Assembly: GCA_965369375.1 (NCBI GenBank)
Contig: CBDUQN010000005.1
Span: 16,790-80,789 of the forward strand
Reading direction: 5' to 3'
Length of the DNA: 64,000 nt
Source: CBDUQN01 sp965369375
GTDB taxonomy: Bacteria > Krumholzibacteriota > Krumholzibacteriia > Krumholzibacteriales > Krumholzibacteriaceae
A program made the position numbers and the translations under genes. Below the pieces are notes generated by a model. It did not search any database. It saw only the letters and a list, made by a program, of their open reading frames with translations, and was not told where the DNA came from. Below, piece by piece: positions 1-9,158 of the stretch. The first letter of the stretch is position 1. Every line of letters begins with the position of its first letter.

Positions 1-1839
1 ATCGCGCATGCCGGCGCTCTCGAGCTGGAACACGCCGACGGTACACCCTTTGCGGAGAAGCTCGAACGCCTTGTCGTCATCGAGCGGGATATCATCCATC
101 GCATCGCTCTCACCCTCGTATTCGTTGATGAGCTCGATGGTCTTCTCGATCTGTGACAGAGTCTTGAGCCCGAGAATATCAATTTTCAGGATTCCCATTT
201 TCTCGAGTGTTTTCATCTCGTATTGCGTTGTGATCTCACCCCTGCTCGAACGGTAGAGGGGCACGTGCTCGACGAGACGCGAAGGCGTTATGACGATCCC
301 CGCGGCGTGCGTTGAAGCGTGACGGGCAAGCCCCTCGAGTTTCAGCGAGAGAGCGACGAGCCGTTTAACGGTCGGGTCCTGCTCGTACTTCGCTTTGAAC
401 TCGGGAACGCTTTTAAGCGCTTTGGACAGCGTGGTGCCCGGTTGACCCGGAATCATCTTGGCAAGCTTGTCGACTTCACTGTACGGCACCTTGAGTACCC
501 GACCGACGTCCCTCAGCACGGCCCGCGCCGCCATCCTGCCGAATGTTATGATCTGGCAGACATTCTCCTTGCCGTATTTGTTGACGATGTACTCGATAAT
601 CTGCTGTCTCCGTTCGTCGCAGAAATCGACATCTATATCCGGCATTGACACTCTCTCGGGATTGAGCAGGCGTTCGAAGAGAAGACCGTGCTCGAGGGGA
701 TTGATCGAGGTTATTCCGAGGGCGTAACATACGAGGCTCCCGGCGGCAGATCCCCTGCCGGGGCCGACCGGTATTTCCATCTCCCGGGCCACATGAACGA
801 TGTCCCATACGACGAGAAAATAGCTCGCGAAGTGCATTCCCGAGATGACATCGAGCTCGTATCGAATCCGCTCGAGAACCCCCGCGTCGACCTCGGGAAC
901 ACGATCGGGCAGATTCTCCATAACGAGGTGCTCGAGATACGCGTCGGCGTTCTCGAAGGCTTCCGGTATCGAAAAGGTCGGGAGATGATTTCCCGTCGTT
1001 TTCAGCTCGAAATTACACTTATCCGCTATCTCGACCGTCCGTTCGAGCGCGTCGCGATGATCCGGAAAGAGCTCGAGCATCTCCTTTGGCGATTTGATAT
1101 ACGTCTCGGGATTCGATCGAAGTCCCCTGTTCTGATCGTCGAGATCCTTCCCCGTCTGGAGACAGAGAAGCACATCGTGCGCCTCGTGATCCTCCCGCCT
1201 GCAGAAATGGCAGTCGTTCGTCGCAACGAGTGGGAACCCGGTCTCGGCGGAGAGCTTTGTGAGCTTGGGGATCACCTCGAGCTCCTCGGGAATGCCGTGA
1301 TTTTGTATCTCGAGGTAAAAGTCGCCGGGTTCGAAGATCGAGGCTAGCGAGCGCGCCAGCTCCCTCGCGCCATCGGGGCGATCGTCGAGGAGCAGCTTCG
1401 AGATTCCGCCCTGCAAACAGCCACTCATTACCACGAGCCCCGCCCCATGCGCTCTGAGCAGCTCGATATCGATGCGCGGTTTGTAGTAGAATCCTTCCGT
1501 ATAGGCGATGGAAGAGAGCAGTATGAGATTCTTGTACCCCTCCTCGTTCTTTACGAGCAGGGTGAGGTGATTGTAGCCGGGAGCGCCCTTGCCCCTGCTC
1601 TTATCCGTGATCGATCCTTGCGCGAGGTAGGTTTCCATGCCGAGGATCGGTTTGATCCCAGCCTCGATAGCGGCATGGTAGAACGGAATGGCGCCGAACA
1701 TATTCCCGTGATCGGTAAGCGCCACCGCCTTCATGCCCATCTCTTTCGTTGTTTTAACGAGATCGCCGATACGTATGGCACCGTCGAGCAGGCTGAATTC
1801 CGAATGGTTGTGAAGATGTAAGAACCGTGCAGCAACCAT
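1..1839 (-). CDS. dnaE: DNA polymerase III subunit alpha, N-terminal 613 residues (runs off the window)
   Basis: Catalytic subunit of the replicative DNA polymerase. The minus frame is open from an ATG at 1839 to base 1, giving 613 of the usual roughly 1,100-1,200 residues. The N-terminus is a PHP domain (HLHNHSEFSLLDGA near residue 8, LTDHGNMFG further on). The palm motif PDIDVDF lies at about residues 400-406 with both metal-binding Asp, and the third catalytic Asp is in KIDILGL near residue 553. The start is supported by GGGAGGA upstream of the ATG. It begins about 20 bp after the M23-like gene and is probably co-transcribed with it. Nothing looks broken; the rest lies outside the window. 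Confidence 0.96.
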   Translation of the reverse strand, partial: MVAARFLHLHNHSEFSLLDGAIRIGDLVKTTKEMGMKAVALTDHGNMFGAIPFYHAAIEAGIKPILGMETYLAQGSITDKSRGKGAPGYNHLTLLVKNEEGYKNLILLSSIAYTEGFYYKPRIDIELLRAHGAGLVVMSGCLQGGISKLLLDDRPDGARELARSLASIFEPGDFYLEIQNHGIPEELEVIPKLTKLSAETGFPLVATNDCHFCRREDHEAHDVLLCLQTGKDLDDQNRGLRSNPETYIKSPKEMLELFPDHRDALERTVEIADKCNFELKTTGNHLPTFSIPEAFENADAYLEHLVMENLPDRVPEVDAGVLERIRYELDVISGMHFASYFLVVWDIVHVAREMEIPVGPGRGSAAGSLVCYALGITSINPLEHGLLFERLLNPERVSMPDIDVDFCDERRQQIIEYIVNKYGKENVCQIITFGRMAARAVLRDVGRVLKVPYSEVDKLAKMIPGQPGTTLSKALKSVPEFKAKYEQDPTVKRLVALSLKLEGLARHASTHAAGIVITPSRLVEHVPLYRSSRGEITTQYEMKTLEKMGILKIDILGLKTLSQIEKTIELINEYEGESDAMDDIPLDDDKAFELLRKGCTVGVFQLESAGMRD

Positions 1840-1860
1840 ACCCACATTCCTCCCAGAGCG

Positions 1861-4086
1861 CTATTCTAGCACAAAGCCGAATTCTTCCACACTCCTATTT
1901 CCCGCGCGATCGCTGAGCTCGATCCTCAGCGTCGCGTTGCCGGCGCCGACGGTGGAGGGAACGGGTACGTAGAGCCGTTCCCTGATTTCGTCCCATTCGC
2001 AGACAACGCTCCTGCCGTTCAAAACCGCCACCGCGGAATAGGGGTCCACCCCGCATCCGGTCTCCTCGACGGGAGCGTAGAGCGCATACGGCTTGAAGAA
2101 AGCGCTTGCCTCTGGTTGCGCCTCGAATGCGACGTGACGTATGTGCGGAGGCAACCCATCCTCGAAAAAGACGTATACCCCTCCCGAGCTCACTTTCAAC
2201 CGTCCCCCTTGCATCGCCGGCACGCCGACACACTCCCAGCCCTTGTTCCCCTTCCAGCGAAAGAGTCCGGCCTTCGGCCCCGGCTCACAACAGAGCCCTA
2301 GCGGCTTGAGGAGCCTGTCCGTTTGAACATCGATGGCGAATGCGGGGGATAGCGCGCGCAGGCCGGCAGGCGCCGGTCCCGCCATGGGCACCTCTTGTAC
2401 GAGGCACTGCACCGGGCTCACCCGGGACCGATTCTGAAGCACGACGCGCAAGGTATCCGCAACGAAGAAATCGCCCGTTCCAAGAGGATCGAGGGATACG
2501 ATGCGGACGGCGTGCACGGCGCTGAGCGGATACCCCCTGTGATCCATTCCCGAAACGTGAAAGAGGGATATATCATTCGATATTCTCTCTGCATCGATCA
2601 TTACCCGATATCCCCGATCACCCACGGGGATCATCTGCAGCGAATCGTTTGATGCGGCGCCGAAAAGGACTACGGAAGGCACGGCGGCGAGAATGTGACT
2701 GCTTCGTATCGAAAGGTCGATCCCTCCCGGCGCCGCCGCGGGAAACACTTCGCAGAATATCTTGTCCGGTTCGGCGACACGCCTCGGATTGGCGAAGTAT
2801 CTCGTTACCACACACCCTTCGTCATCGCTGATCGTGTACCGGTAGACGGCATGCTCGAAAGATGTCGTTTCCCCCCTCAGATGCTTCCCGAAGGGCTCGA
2901 GCTCGATTTCCCTCCAGCTCACGCCGCCGTCGATCGATTCATGCACGGTGCTGCGCACCGGTCCACCGTCGGGATCCGACGCGCTGACAACCACCTCGGA
3001 AGCGGCCGAGAGCTTTTTCATGACATCGACAACGGGATAGCTGTGGAGGAAGAAATAGAACACGGCGCGGGACCTGTTTCCCGAAGCATCCGTGGCGACG
3101 ATCTCCCCCCGGTGAATCCCCGGCTCGCAGTACATCCCCCTACCTGATCGGCCGGCCGAATTGACGAATCCCGGACCCGAGCGATCCCCGATCGTGCTTT
3201 CCGGCTTCCTGAAGAGAAGCGTGTAGCGTCCGGCAAATCCGGGAGCCAGCTGATCGTATTCGAGTATGATCTCTCTCGTCTGTGTGTAATCGAAGACGCG
3301 ATTGGCTCTGCGAAAAAGCAGGGAGTCATCTATATATATCTCTGTGCGTATCGGCGCCAGCTTGTAGGATCCGAAGCCCTGTTCATCCCAGAGACTGACG
3401 CCGAATCCGAAGTCACCGTCCATCTGGAGTGTATCGTCGGTGACATAGAGTTCCCTTCCCGACGCTCTGAACAGCGACGTTACGGTCGCGGGGCTTCCGT
3501 TGACGAGACTTCCCGAGGACGCCGGGATAACGGCGAGGCCTGATATAACGGGTGACGCGCGGTCGGGCACGGCGTACATCTCCTCGAGCGGATTGAACGG
3601 CCTGCCGCGCTCGTCCCGCAATTCGAAATGAAGGTGAGGAGCCGATGTTCCCGTGGCGCCGGTGTACGCAAGCGTCTCACCGACGGCAAACCGGTACGCT
3701 TCCCCGTTTAGATTGAAATCGCACCACGATGTCTCTTTCTCGAGCCTCCGGTAATAGACGAGCGAATCGATCGAGCGTGTGAATCCGTAAAGATGAGCGT
3801 ATACGGCGGTACGTCCGTCATCGAGCTCCATGTAGAGGGCCTTTCCGTATCCCGCACAGGACACCTTTATTCTTTTTATCGCCCCGTTGCCGACGGCGAG
3901 GCACGGCAAACCGACACGGCCGAATGTGCGAACATCGATACCCGCATGGAAATGACCCTCGCGGTATTCACCGAAAGAAGAGCTGAGACGGCGCTCCCCG
4001 TGAAGCGGCCACAGGTAAATTTCGGCGTAGAGTTTTGAGGAGAAAAGCAGGATGATTGCCAGTGCGAGCGTCTTCGTATATCTCAT
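1861..4086 (-). CDS. M23-family (LytM-like) peptidase domain protein with long C-terminal region
   Basis: Predicted exported cell-wall endopeptidase or an activator of one. Starting at the ATG at 4086, the protein opens with a signal peptide (MRYTKTLALAIILLF then SSKLYA). A LytM domain follows with the Zn ligands apparently intact: HAGID around residues 47-51 and HLHFE around 151-155, with the usual YAHLYG between them. About 550 further residues look like beta-rich or Ig-like segments and end in LSDRAGNRSVEEFG, so it is much longer than a minimal M23 enzyme. An upstream TTG at 4125 is in frame but has no SD and would bury the signal peptide. It is followed closely by dnaE. The substrate is not known. 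Confidence 0.85.
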   Translation of the reverse strand: MRYTKTLALAIILLFSSKLYAEIYLWPLHGERRLSSSFGEYREGHFHAGIDVRTFGRVGLPCLAVGNGAIKRIKVSCAGYGKALYMELDDGRTAVYAHLYGFTRSIDSLVYYRRLEKETSWCDFNLNGEAYRFAVGETLAYTGATGTSAPHLHFELRDERGRPFNPLEEMYAVPDRASPVISGLAVIPASSGSLVNGSPATVTSLFRASGRELYVTDDTLQMDGDFGFGVSLWDEQGFGSYKLAPIRTEIYIDDSLLFRRANRVFDYTQTREIILEYDQLAPGFAGRYTLLFRKPESTIGDRSGPGFVNSAGRSGRGMYCEPGIHRGEIVATDASGNRSRAVFYFFLHSYPVVDVMKKLSAASEVVVSASDPDGGPVRSTVHESIDGGVSWREIELEPFGKHLRGETTSFEHAVYRYTISDDEGCVVTRYFANPRRVAEPDKIFCEVFPAAAPGGIDLSIRSSHILAAVPSVVLFGAASNDSLQMIPVGDRGYRVMIDAERISNDISLFHVSGMDHRGYPLSAVHAVRIVSLDPLGTGDFFVADTLRVVLQNRSRVSPVQCLVQEVPMAGPAPAGLRALSPAFAIDVQTDRLLKPLGLCCEPGPKAGLFRWKGNKGWECVGVPAMQGGRLKVSSGGVYVFFEDGLPPHIRHVAFEAQPEASAFFKPYALYAPVEETGCGVDPYSAVAVLNGRSVVCEWDEIRERLYVPVPSTVGAGNATLRIELSDRAGNRSVEEFGFVLE

Positions 4087-4095
4087 TTCCAGCCG

Positions 4096-4125
4096 AACGT
4101 ACCACCCGCTGGTCGGCACTGTCAA
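4096..4125 (-). promoter_or_regulatory. Candidate promoter of the M23-like gene
   Basis: On the minus strand TTGACA (4120-4125) is followed after 18 nt by TACGTT (4096-4101). The ATG of the M23-like gene is only 9 nt below the -10, so the transcript would have almost no leader. Sequence inspection only. Confidence 0.4.
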
Positions 4126-4140
4126 CGACTCTTAAAAGAA

Positions 4141-4169
4141 TTGCGCCAACATCAGTAATGTGCTACTTT
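4141..4169 (+). promoter_or_regulatory. Candidate promoter of the ppiD-like gene
   Basis: TTGCGC (4141-4146), 17-nt spacer, TACTTT (4164-4169), about 58 bp upstream of the start. Spacing is ideal but the hexamers are only moderate matches. Confidence 0.35.
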
Positions 4170-4227
4170 AAAGGGAATTTTACCGCCGGTATCTATACGG
4201 AACAAGCTGCAAAAAGGATTAGAGACT

Positions 4228-6027
4228 ATGCTGAAACAGATGAGAGAGAGAACGAAAACGATCCTGTGGATCGTCGTCATAACCTTCGTTGTGTCGATTT
4301 TCGCCGTATGGGGGATGAACCTGAACGGCCCGAAAGGAGAAAAAACGGACAGGGAAATAGTCGGTATAGTGGACGGTGTGGAGGTGCGCAGGCAGGCATA
4401 TATCAACATGTACAACGAACTGACAAACCAGTTGAAAATGCAAAAGGGTGAAGACTACGCGCCAAACCAGAACGAAATCGAGATGCTCGCCACTCAGGCC
4501 TGGGAAATGACGGTGCAGAAAATGCTCGTCGCAACTGAAATCGAGAGACTCGCCATCACCGTCACCGACGACGAGCTCGTCACCTTCATCCGCCGGAATC
4601 CCCACCCGGCGCTGCGCCAGTATTTCGTAAACGATGCGGGTGAATTCAATTACCAGGAGTATCTCAGGGCGCTCGCGAATCCCGAGCAGGATTGGAGCCA
4701 GCTCGAGATGTGGGGGCGCACGATCATTCCGGAAATGAAACTCGAAGCGCTCCTCTCGTCGCAGATCCACACTTCCGACAACGAGATCCTCGAGCGATTC
4801 AAGAGGGAGAACACACAGGTCAGGGCGACGTACGTGGAGATACCATTCGTCCAGAGCGAGGAAGTGTACGAGCCCACCGAAGAAGAGATCGCTTCATTCT
4901 ACCGGGAACGGGAAAGCAACTTCGTTGATCCGGATAAGCGGGCCATCAAGGTGATCAGCATCGATGCCGCGCCGACCGAGCGGGACGAGCAGGAAGTGCG
5001 CGAATATATTCTCGAGATACGCGACGAAATCCGTGGCGGCAAGGATTTCGCTGAAATAGCGAAGTATTATTCAGACGATCCCGTTACTGCCGAGAACGGC
5101 GGAGATCTCGGGTTTATAAAAAAAGGAGACATGGCCCCCGAATTCTCGCAAGTCGCCTTTTCTCTCGACATTGGAACGGTGAGTGAGCCGGTCCGCACAC
5201 AGTTCGGCTACCATCTCATTCTCGTGGAGGAAAAACAAACGGAGAACGATATCGAGAAGGTCCATGCGCGGCACATACTCATGAAAGTGACTCTCGGAGA
5301 CGAGAGCCAGGACTCCCTCGGCACACTCATCAGGGGCCTCATGGACGGAATGCGAGAGGCCGGTTTCGAAAAAGCCGCTGCGGATAACGGCCTGGAGATC
5401 CTCGAGCCTCCTCCCTTTACCGATGGCTACTTCATACAGGAGATCGGGTACATGCCGAGGATTATCAATTTCGCCTTCAACCATAAAACCGGATCCGTCA
5501 GCGGACCGATCAACTCTGAAACGCACATCTATTTCGTGAAAATCACCGCGGAGATTCCGGAGAGCGTCAAGCCGCTCGGGGACGTGAGATTGATCATTAT
5601 CGCCAGATTGCGAAACGAGCGGACCCAGGAAGAAACGAAGCAAATTGCGGAAACGGTTCGGCAGGAGACGCTCACGAGCGGAGATCTGGCGGCCGTCTCA
5701 CTCTCGAGGCAGCTCGAGATAAAGGAAACCCCGCTCTTCAAGGAAACCGATCCCGTTGTGGGCATCGGCGCCAATACCGCATTCGCAAAGGCCTGTCATA
5801 TGCTTCCCGAGGAAAAGCTGAGCCCCCCGATTCTGGGCAATGTGTCATTCTACCTGATCAAAGTCATCGAGCGTATCGAGCCCGGGATGGATGAATTCAT
5901 CGAGAAACGCTCGGAGATCGCGAATCAGATCCGATCGGAAAAGGCCAACCGTTTCATGGCCAACTGGTATGATGTGCTGAGAAAGAACGCAAAGGTGGAG
6001 GATTTGCGTGAGAGTACGCTGAATTAG
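4228..6027 (+). CDS. ppiD: PpiD/SurA-like periplasmic peptidyl-prolyl isomerase
   Basis: Membrane-anchored folding chaperone for secreted and outer-membrane proteins. The 599-residue protein has a short cytoplasmic N-terminus, one membrane segment (ILWIVVITFVVSIFAVWGM, about 12-30), a SurA_N-like helical region to about 220, a parvulin domain (about 235-335, with GGDLGFIKKGDMAPEFSQVA and FGYHLILVEE), and a second, more divergent parvulin-like region after HARHILMKV. This is the PpiD layout. AAGGA lies before the ATG. It is divergent from the M23-like gene, and its last 4 bases overlap the convergent tatA-like gene. The assignment to PpiD rather than another SurA-like protein rests on the N-terminal anchor. 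Confidence 0.85.
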   Translation: MLKQMRERTKTILWIVVITFVVSIFAVWGMNLNGPKGEKTDREIVGIVDGVEVRRQAYINMYNELTNQLKMQKGEDYAPNQNEIEMLATQAWEMTVQKMLVATEIERLAITVTDDELVTFIRRNPHPALRQYFVNDAGEFNYQEYLRALANPEQDWSQLEMWGRTIIPEMKLEALLSSQIHTSDNEILERFKRENTQVRATYVEIPFVQSEEVYEPTEEEIASFYRERESNFVDPDKRAIKVISIDAAPTERDEQEVREYILEIRDEIRGGKDFAEIAKYYSDDPVTAENGGDLGFIKKGDMAPEFSQVAFSLDIGTVSEPVRTQFGYHLILVEEKQTENDIEKVHARHILMKVTLGDESQDSLGTLIRGLMDGMREAGFEKAAADNGLEILEPPPFTDGYFIQEIGYMPRIINFAFNHKTGSVSGPINSETHIYFVKITAEIPESVKPLGDVRLIIIARLRNERTQEETKQIAETVRQETLTSGDLAAVSLSRQLEIKETPLFKETDPVVGIGANTAFAKACHMLPEEKLSPPILGNVSFYLIKVIERIEPGMDEFIEKRSEIANQIRSEKANRFMANWYDVLRKNAKVEDLRESTLN

Positions 6028-6269
6028 CCTTCCTTGTCATCACCTTCGGTGACTTCGGACGCACTCGTGTCCAATTCCTTCTTGATATCCTTCGAAGCTT
6101 TCTTGAATCTCCGGATCGACTTTCCTATTGCCTCCGCCACGTCGGGAAGCCGCCTCGGACCGAAAAATATGAGCACGAGAAAAAGAATAATCAGGAGCTC
6201 GGACCATCCGAGAGGCCCTATCAGAAGAAAGCGTGATTTGATACTTGAAAAAACCGCAGTCGCAAACAT
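6024..6269 (-). CDS. tatA: Sec-independent translocase TatA/TatB-type subunit
   Basis: Component of the twin-arginine protein export pore. The 81 residues carry a single membrane helix (LLIILFLVLIFF) followed by the family signature FGPRRLPDVAEAIGKSIRRF, an amphipathic helix, and an acidic tail (EVTEGDDKEG). About 20 residues precede the helix, a little longer than usual, but GGAGGAACAGTA directly before this ATG supports the start. It is the last gene of the dapL-to-tatA run. TatA and TatB cannot be separated from sequence alone; no tatC is in the window. Confidence 0.9.
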   Translation of the reverse strand: MFATAVFSSIKSRFLLIGPLGWSELLIILFLVLIFFGPRRLPDVAEAIGKSIRRFKKASKDIKKELDTSASEVTEGDDKEG

Positions 6270-6284
6270 TACTGTTCCTCCAAT

Positions 6285-6554
6285 CTAGCAATACACCCGC
6301 AGCAGATAGGCGACGAGAATGATCCCCAATATGGTGACAAGATTCACTTTCAAAGAAAATCCAATGGTGAAGGTAAAGACGATCATATCGATGGTCCTCG
6401 GTTCCACTTCGAATTTGGGACCGGTTGCGAACAGCTTGTGCATCAAACTGTCTTCAGTCGTAAAAACACCTATCAATTCACCCACGACACTGCCGAATAT
6501 CACGCCGAGGAAGAAGACCAACGCTACGATACCTATACTTCTCTTAACCGACAC
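6285..6554 (-). CDS. Small two-helix membrane protein, DUF4321 family
   Basis: An 89-residue protein with two hydrophobic segments, one near the N-terminus (IGIVALVFFLGVIFGSVVG) and one at the C-terminus (LVTILGIILVAYLL), resembling the DUF4321 family of unknown function. Start is GTG at 6554 with GGAGGTGAAGG directly upstream. It lies between the LytR_C-like gene and tatA, only 15 bp from the latter. Family assignment is by overall look and size. Confidence 0.65.
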   Translation of the reverse strand: MSVKRSIGIVALVFFLGVIFGSVVGELIGVFTTEDSLMHKLFATGPKFEVEPRTIDMIVFTFTIGFSLKVNLVTILGIILVAYLLRVYC

Positions 6555-6605
6555 CCTTCACCTCCTGCCATTTATGATACAGCCGAACCGGCGATATAAC
6601 AACCG

Positions 6606-7034
6606 CTATCTTCCCCCGATCTTCAGTCTATCCTTGTCCTTGCCGATGATGAGTGTCGCATCTACGAGCGGGCGTGCCTGGATTTGCTGAATAATCCTGT
6701 CCACACCGAGTTGACGGGCCAGTTTCTTCATCAGTTTGTCGTTGCCTTTGCGGTCTATCAAGAGGGATTCGTCGTAATCGTACCCCTCGGCATCGCCGAC
6801 GATAAGCACATCGATTCCCATTTTCCGGAGTTCCGTCGCCGTTTTCATCGCGATCCCCGTCTCTCCGGTGCCGTTCATCACTTCAATCTGGAATGCGATC
6901 TCCCCTCTTCCCGATCCCCTCCCGATGTCAAGCCATCTGACTGCGAGCGAGAAGGCTATGACACAGAATATAACGACGGTTACCGTCACGGGTGAGAAAA
7001 AGGCACCTTTTTTCTTCTTCTTTCTCTTTGCCAA
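6606..7034 (-). CDS. Membrane-anchored LytR C-terminal-domain (LytR_C) protein
   Basis: A 142-residue protein with a very basic N-terminus (AKRKKKKK), one membrane helix (VTVTVVIFCVIAFSLAV), and an extracytoplasmic domain of the kind found at the C-terminus of LytR-CpsA-Psr proteins (IEVMNGTGETGIAMKTATELRKMG). The catalytic LCP domain is absent. Start is TTG at 7034, supported by GGGAG 7 nt upstream. It sits 13 bp after the HIT gene. A cell-envelope role is likely, but the exact function is unknown. Confidence 0.72.
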   Translation of the reverse strand: MAKRKKKKKGAFFSPVTVTVVIFCVIAFSLAVRWLDIGRGSGRGEIAFQIEVMNGTGETGIAMKTATELRKMGIDVLIVGDAEGYDYDESLLIDRKGNDKLMKKLARQLGVDRIIQQIQARPLVDATLIIGKDKDRLKIGGR

Positions 7035-7047
7035 TCAACGGCTCCCG

Positions 7048-7524
7048 TTACCTCAAAAACGCAGCGAGTCTTCGATAGCTCTCCTCCAGTTCCTCGGATA
7101 CTACCCTCGTCTCCGCAATAGCAGTCATGAAATTAGTGTCGCCTCTCCATCGCGGGCAGAGGTGAAAGTGGAGGTGATCGACGATACCTGCGCCGGCGCT
7201 TGCGCCGCGATTGGCGCCGATATTCAATCCTTCGGGATGATACGCCTCATCGATCGCCGTTTCACAAGCGGCGATCAATCCGAGGAATTCCTCTCCCGCC
7301 TCAGGGGATACCTCACTGAAACGCTCGATATGGCTGTTCGAAACAACCATGATATGTCCGCTCGTGTACGGAAACATATTCAGAATGACGAACCAATGAG
7401 AACCGCGCTTCAGTATGCCGACTTGCTCGTCATTTTCCTCTTTCCGTATGCTGCAAAAGAGACAGCCCTCGTCCTTCGGCAGCGTAAAGTACCTGCTCCT
7501 CCAAGGCGCATATATTCTATCCAT
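7048..7524 (-). CDS. HIT-family nucleotide hydrolase/phosphorylase
   Basis: Histidine-triad protein of 158 residues, likely acting on dinucleoside polyphosphates or AMP conjugates. The N-terminus begins IYAPWRSRYF as in Ap4A-phosphorylase-like HITs, a Zn-type CLFC follows, and the catalytic triad reads HLHFHLCPRW, with NMFPYTSGHIMVV in the middle. It overlaps the end of the GlmU-like gene by 8 bp, indicating translational coupling. The exact substrate cannot be read from the sequence. Confidence 0.9.
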   Translation of the reverse strand: MDRIYAPWRSRYFTLPKDEGCLFCSIRKEENDEQVGILKRGSHWFVILNMFPYTSGHIMVVSNSHIERFSEVSPEAGEEFLGLIAACETAIDEAYHPEGLNIGANRGASAGAGIVDHLHFHLCPRWRGDTNFMTAIAETRVVSEELEESYRRLAAFLR

Positions 7525-8263
7525 TATCCGTCATCAACCTCTCTGCCGCTTTCAACTGATCCCGGTCATTGATTCCGAGAACCTCCTCACGCTGATCGCA
7601 GCGATATGCCGCTACGCGCTTCGATTGCTTCTTTAGAATCTCCATGACATCGGTGATATAATACTCGCCCTGCACATTTCTTCGGTCGACCTTTTTCAGG
7701 GCGGCGAAGAAATCCCGACTCTCGAAACAAAAGATGCCGCTGTTGATCTCACAAATCTCTCGCTCCGAGTCCGTCGAATCTTTCTGCTCGACAATTCGAA
7801 GCAGCGTGCCGTCACTATCACGAATGATCCGTCCGTATCCGGTCGAGTCATCGAGTTCGGCGGTCAGGACGGTAGCGATGCAGCGTTGCTCCCGGTGAAA
7901 CCCCAAGAAACGCGAAAGGGTTTCCGCCCTGAGAAGCGGCGTATCGCCGTTGAGCACCACGATCGTCCCGGCATAGTCCTCGAGGAGCGGTTCGGCCATA
8001 TCGGCCGCATGACCCGTACCGAGCTGCTCGGGCTGAAGAGCGAACTCCACGGAGTCGTTCTCGAGCTCTTTCTTCACCGCCTCGGCCTGATGCCCCACGA
8101 TAACAACGATCCTCGACGGCCCGACTTCGCGAACAGCATCAACAACATAATGGATCATCGCCCTACCGTGAATCGTGTGAAGCACCTTTGCAAGGTTGGA
8201 TTTCATTCTCGTTCCCTCCCCTGCGGCGAGTATCATTGCGATAAATTCCAAATCAGAATTCAT
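7517..8263 (-). CDS. GlmU-like nucleotidyltransferase lacking the acetyltransferase domain
   Basis: The 248 residues cover only the uridylyltransferase (GT-A) half of GlmU. Signature motifs are LAAGEGTRMKSNLAKVLH, QPEQLGTGHA, LNGDTPLL, GYGRII and EINSGIF. The usual Pro of PKVLH is Ala here, while the catalytic Lys is kept. The left-handed beta-helix acetyltransferase half is absent and the stop is followed directly by the HIT gene, so this is a stand-alone enzyme rather than a frameshift. It would make UDP-GlcNAc from GlcNAc-1-P if the substrate is unchanged. It overlaps panC by 11 bp, and GGAG lies 5 nt before its ATG. Confidence 0.8.
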   Translation of the reverse strand: MNSDLEFIAMILAAGEGTRMKSNLAKVLHTIHGRAMIHYVVDAVREVGPSRIVVIVGHQAEAVKKELENDSVEFALQPEQLGTGHAADMAEPLLEDYAGTIVVLNGDTPLLRAETLSRFLGFHREQRCIATVLTAELDDSTGYGRIIRDSDGTLLRIVEQKDSTDSEREICEINSGIFCFESRDFFAALKKVDRRNVQGEYYITDVMEILKKQSKRVAAYRCDQREEVLGINDRDQLKAAERLMTDNG

Positions 8264-9155
8264 ATCTGCTCCATTGGGGAAACTCCAGGAGAATCTCTTC
8301 CGCGCTGTTATCTGAAACGGCGAGTGCGATGTTATCTATCAACCGCGTGCCGCCGACCCGCCCGGCAACAGCGATCAGCAGCGTTCCGGTCGCGGTTTCC
8401 ACCGGCCGCAGGCTTTCTCCGTCGACCACCTCCGCGTAATCGACATCTACGCCTGCGTCGATCATCATATCGCGCATGAGGTTTCGAAGCACACCCACGT
8501 CACGCTCGCCTTCGCTGATCTTCCCGTGCACCGACACAAGAGCGCTGGAGAGCGCCGTCGCGCTCTTTCTATGCTCGGCGGTCAGGTACCGGTTGCGCGA
8601 ACTCAAAGCGAGGCCGTCGGGTTCCCTTACCGTCGGTCCGAGAACGATTGCTACGGGAAAATCGAGATCCGCCGTCATTCTCTGAATGATAACCGCCTGT
8701 TGCGCGTCCTTCTGTCCGAAGAATGCTTTGTCGGGCTGAACCATGTTGAACAGTTTGGCAACGATCAAGGCAACCCCGTGAAAATGTCCGGGCCTCGATG
8801 CCCCGCAGAGAGCGTCAGAGAGCTCTTCGATCTGAATCCTCGTGCGATCCCCCGGGGAGTAGATGTCCGCGGCGGCGGGCACGAAAAGCAGATCGCACCC
8901 GAGTTTCTCAAGGATCTCCCGATCGCCATCCTCGTCGCACGGATACCGCACGAGATCTTCTCGTGGCCCGAACTGCTTGGGATTGATGAAGATCGATACA
9001 ATCACGAAATCGGTTTGTTGACGGGCGAGGCGAACAAGACTCGTGTGACCTTCATGGAGGGCCCCCATCGTCGGCACGAAACCGATGCATTTTCCGCCGC
9101 GTTTCACATCACGCACAACACCGATAACCTCGGCGGGTTTCGTTACCGTTATCAC
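8253..9155 (-). CDS. panC: Pantothenate synthetase (pantoate-beta-alanine ligase)
   Basis: Joins pantoate and beta-alanine with ATP to give pantothenate, the CoA precursor. The 300 residues match the family length and carry FVPTMGALHEGHTSLV (nucleotide-binding HxGH), SIFINPKQFGPREDL, FGQKDAQQAVIIQRM and LALSSRNRYL. The start is a GTG at 9155, three bases after the panB stop, so the two genes are coupled and perform consecutive steps of one pathway. Confidence 0.96.
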   Translation of the reverse strand: MITVTKPAEVIGVVRDVKRGGKCIGFVPTMGALHEGHTSLVRLARQQTDFVIVSIFINPKQFGPREDLVRYPCDEDGDREILEKLGCDLLFVPAAADIYSPGDRTRIQIEELSDALCGASRPGHFHGVALIVAKLFNMVQPDKAFFGQKDAQQAVIIQRMTADLDFPVAIVLGPTVREPDGLALSSRNRYLTAEHRKSATALSSALVSVHGKISEGERDVGVLRNLMRDMMIDAGVDVDYAEVVDGESLRPVETATGTLLIAVAGRVGGTRLIDNIALAVSDNSAEEILLEFPQWSRYEF

Positions 9156-9158
9156 CGC

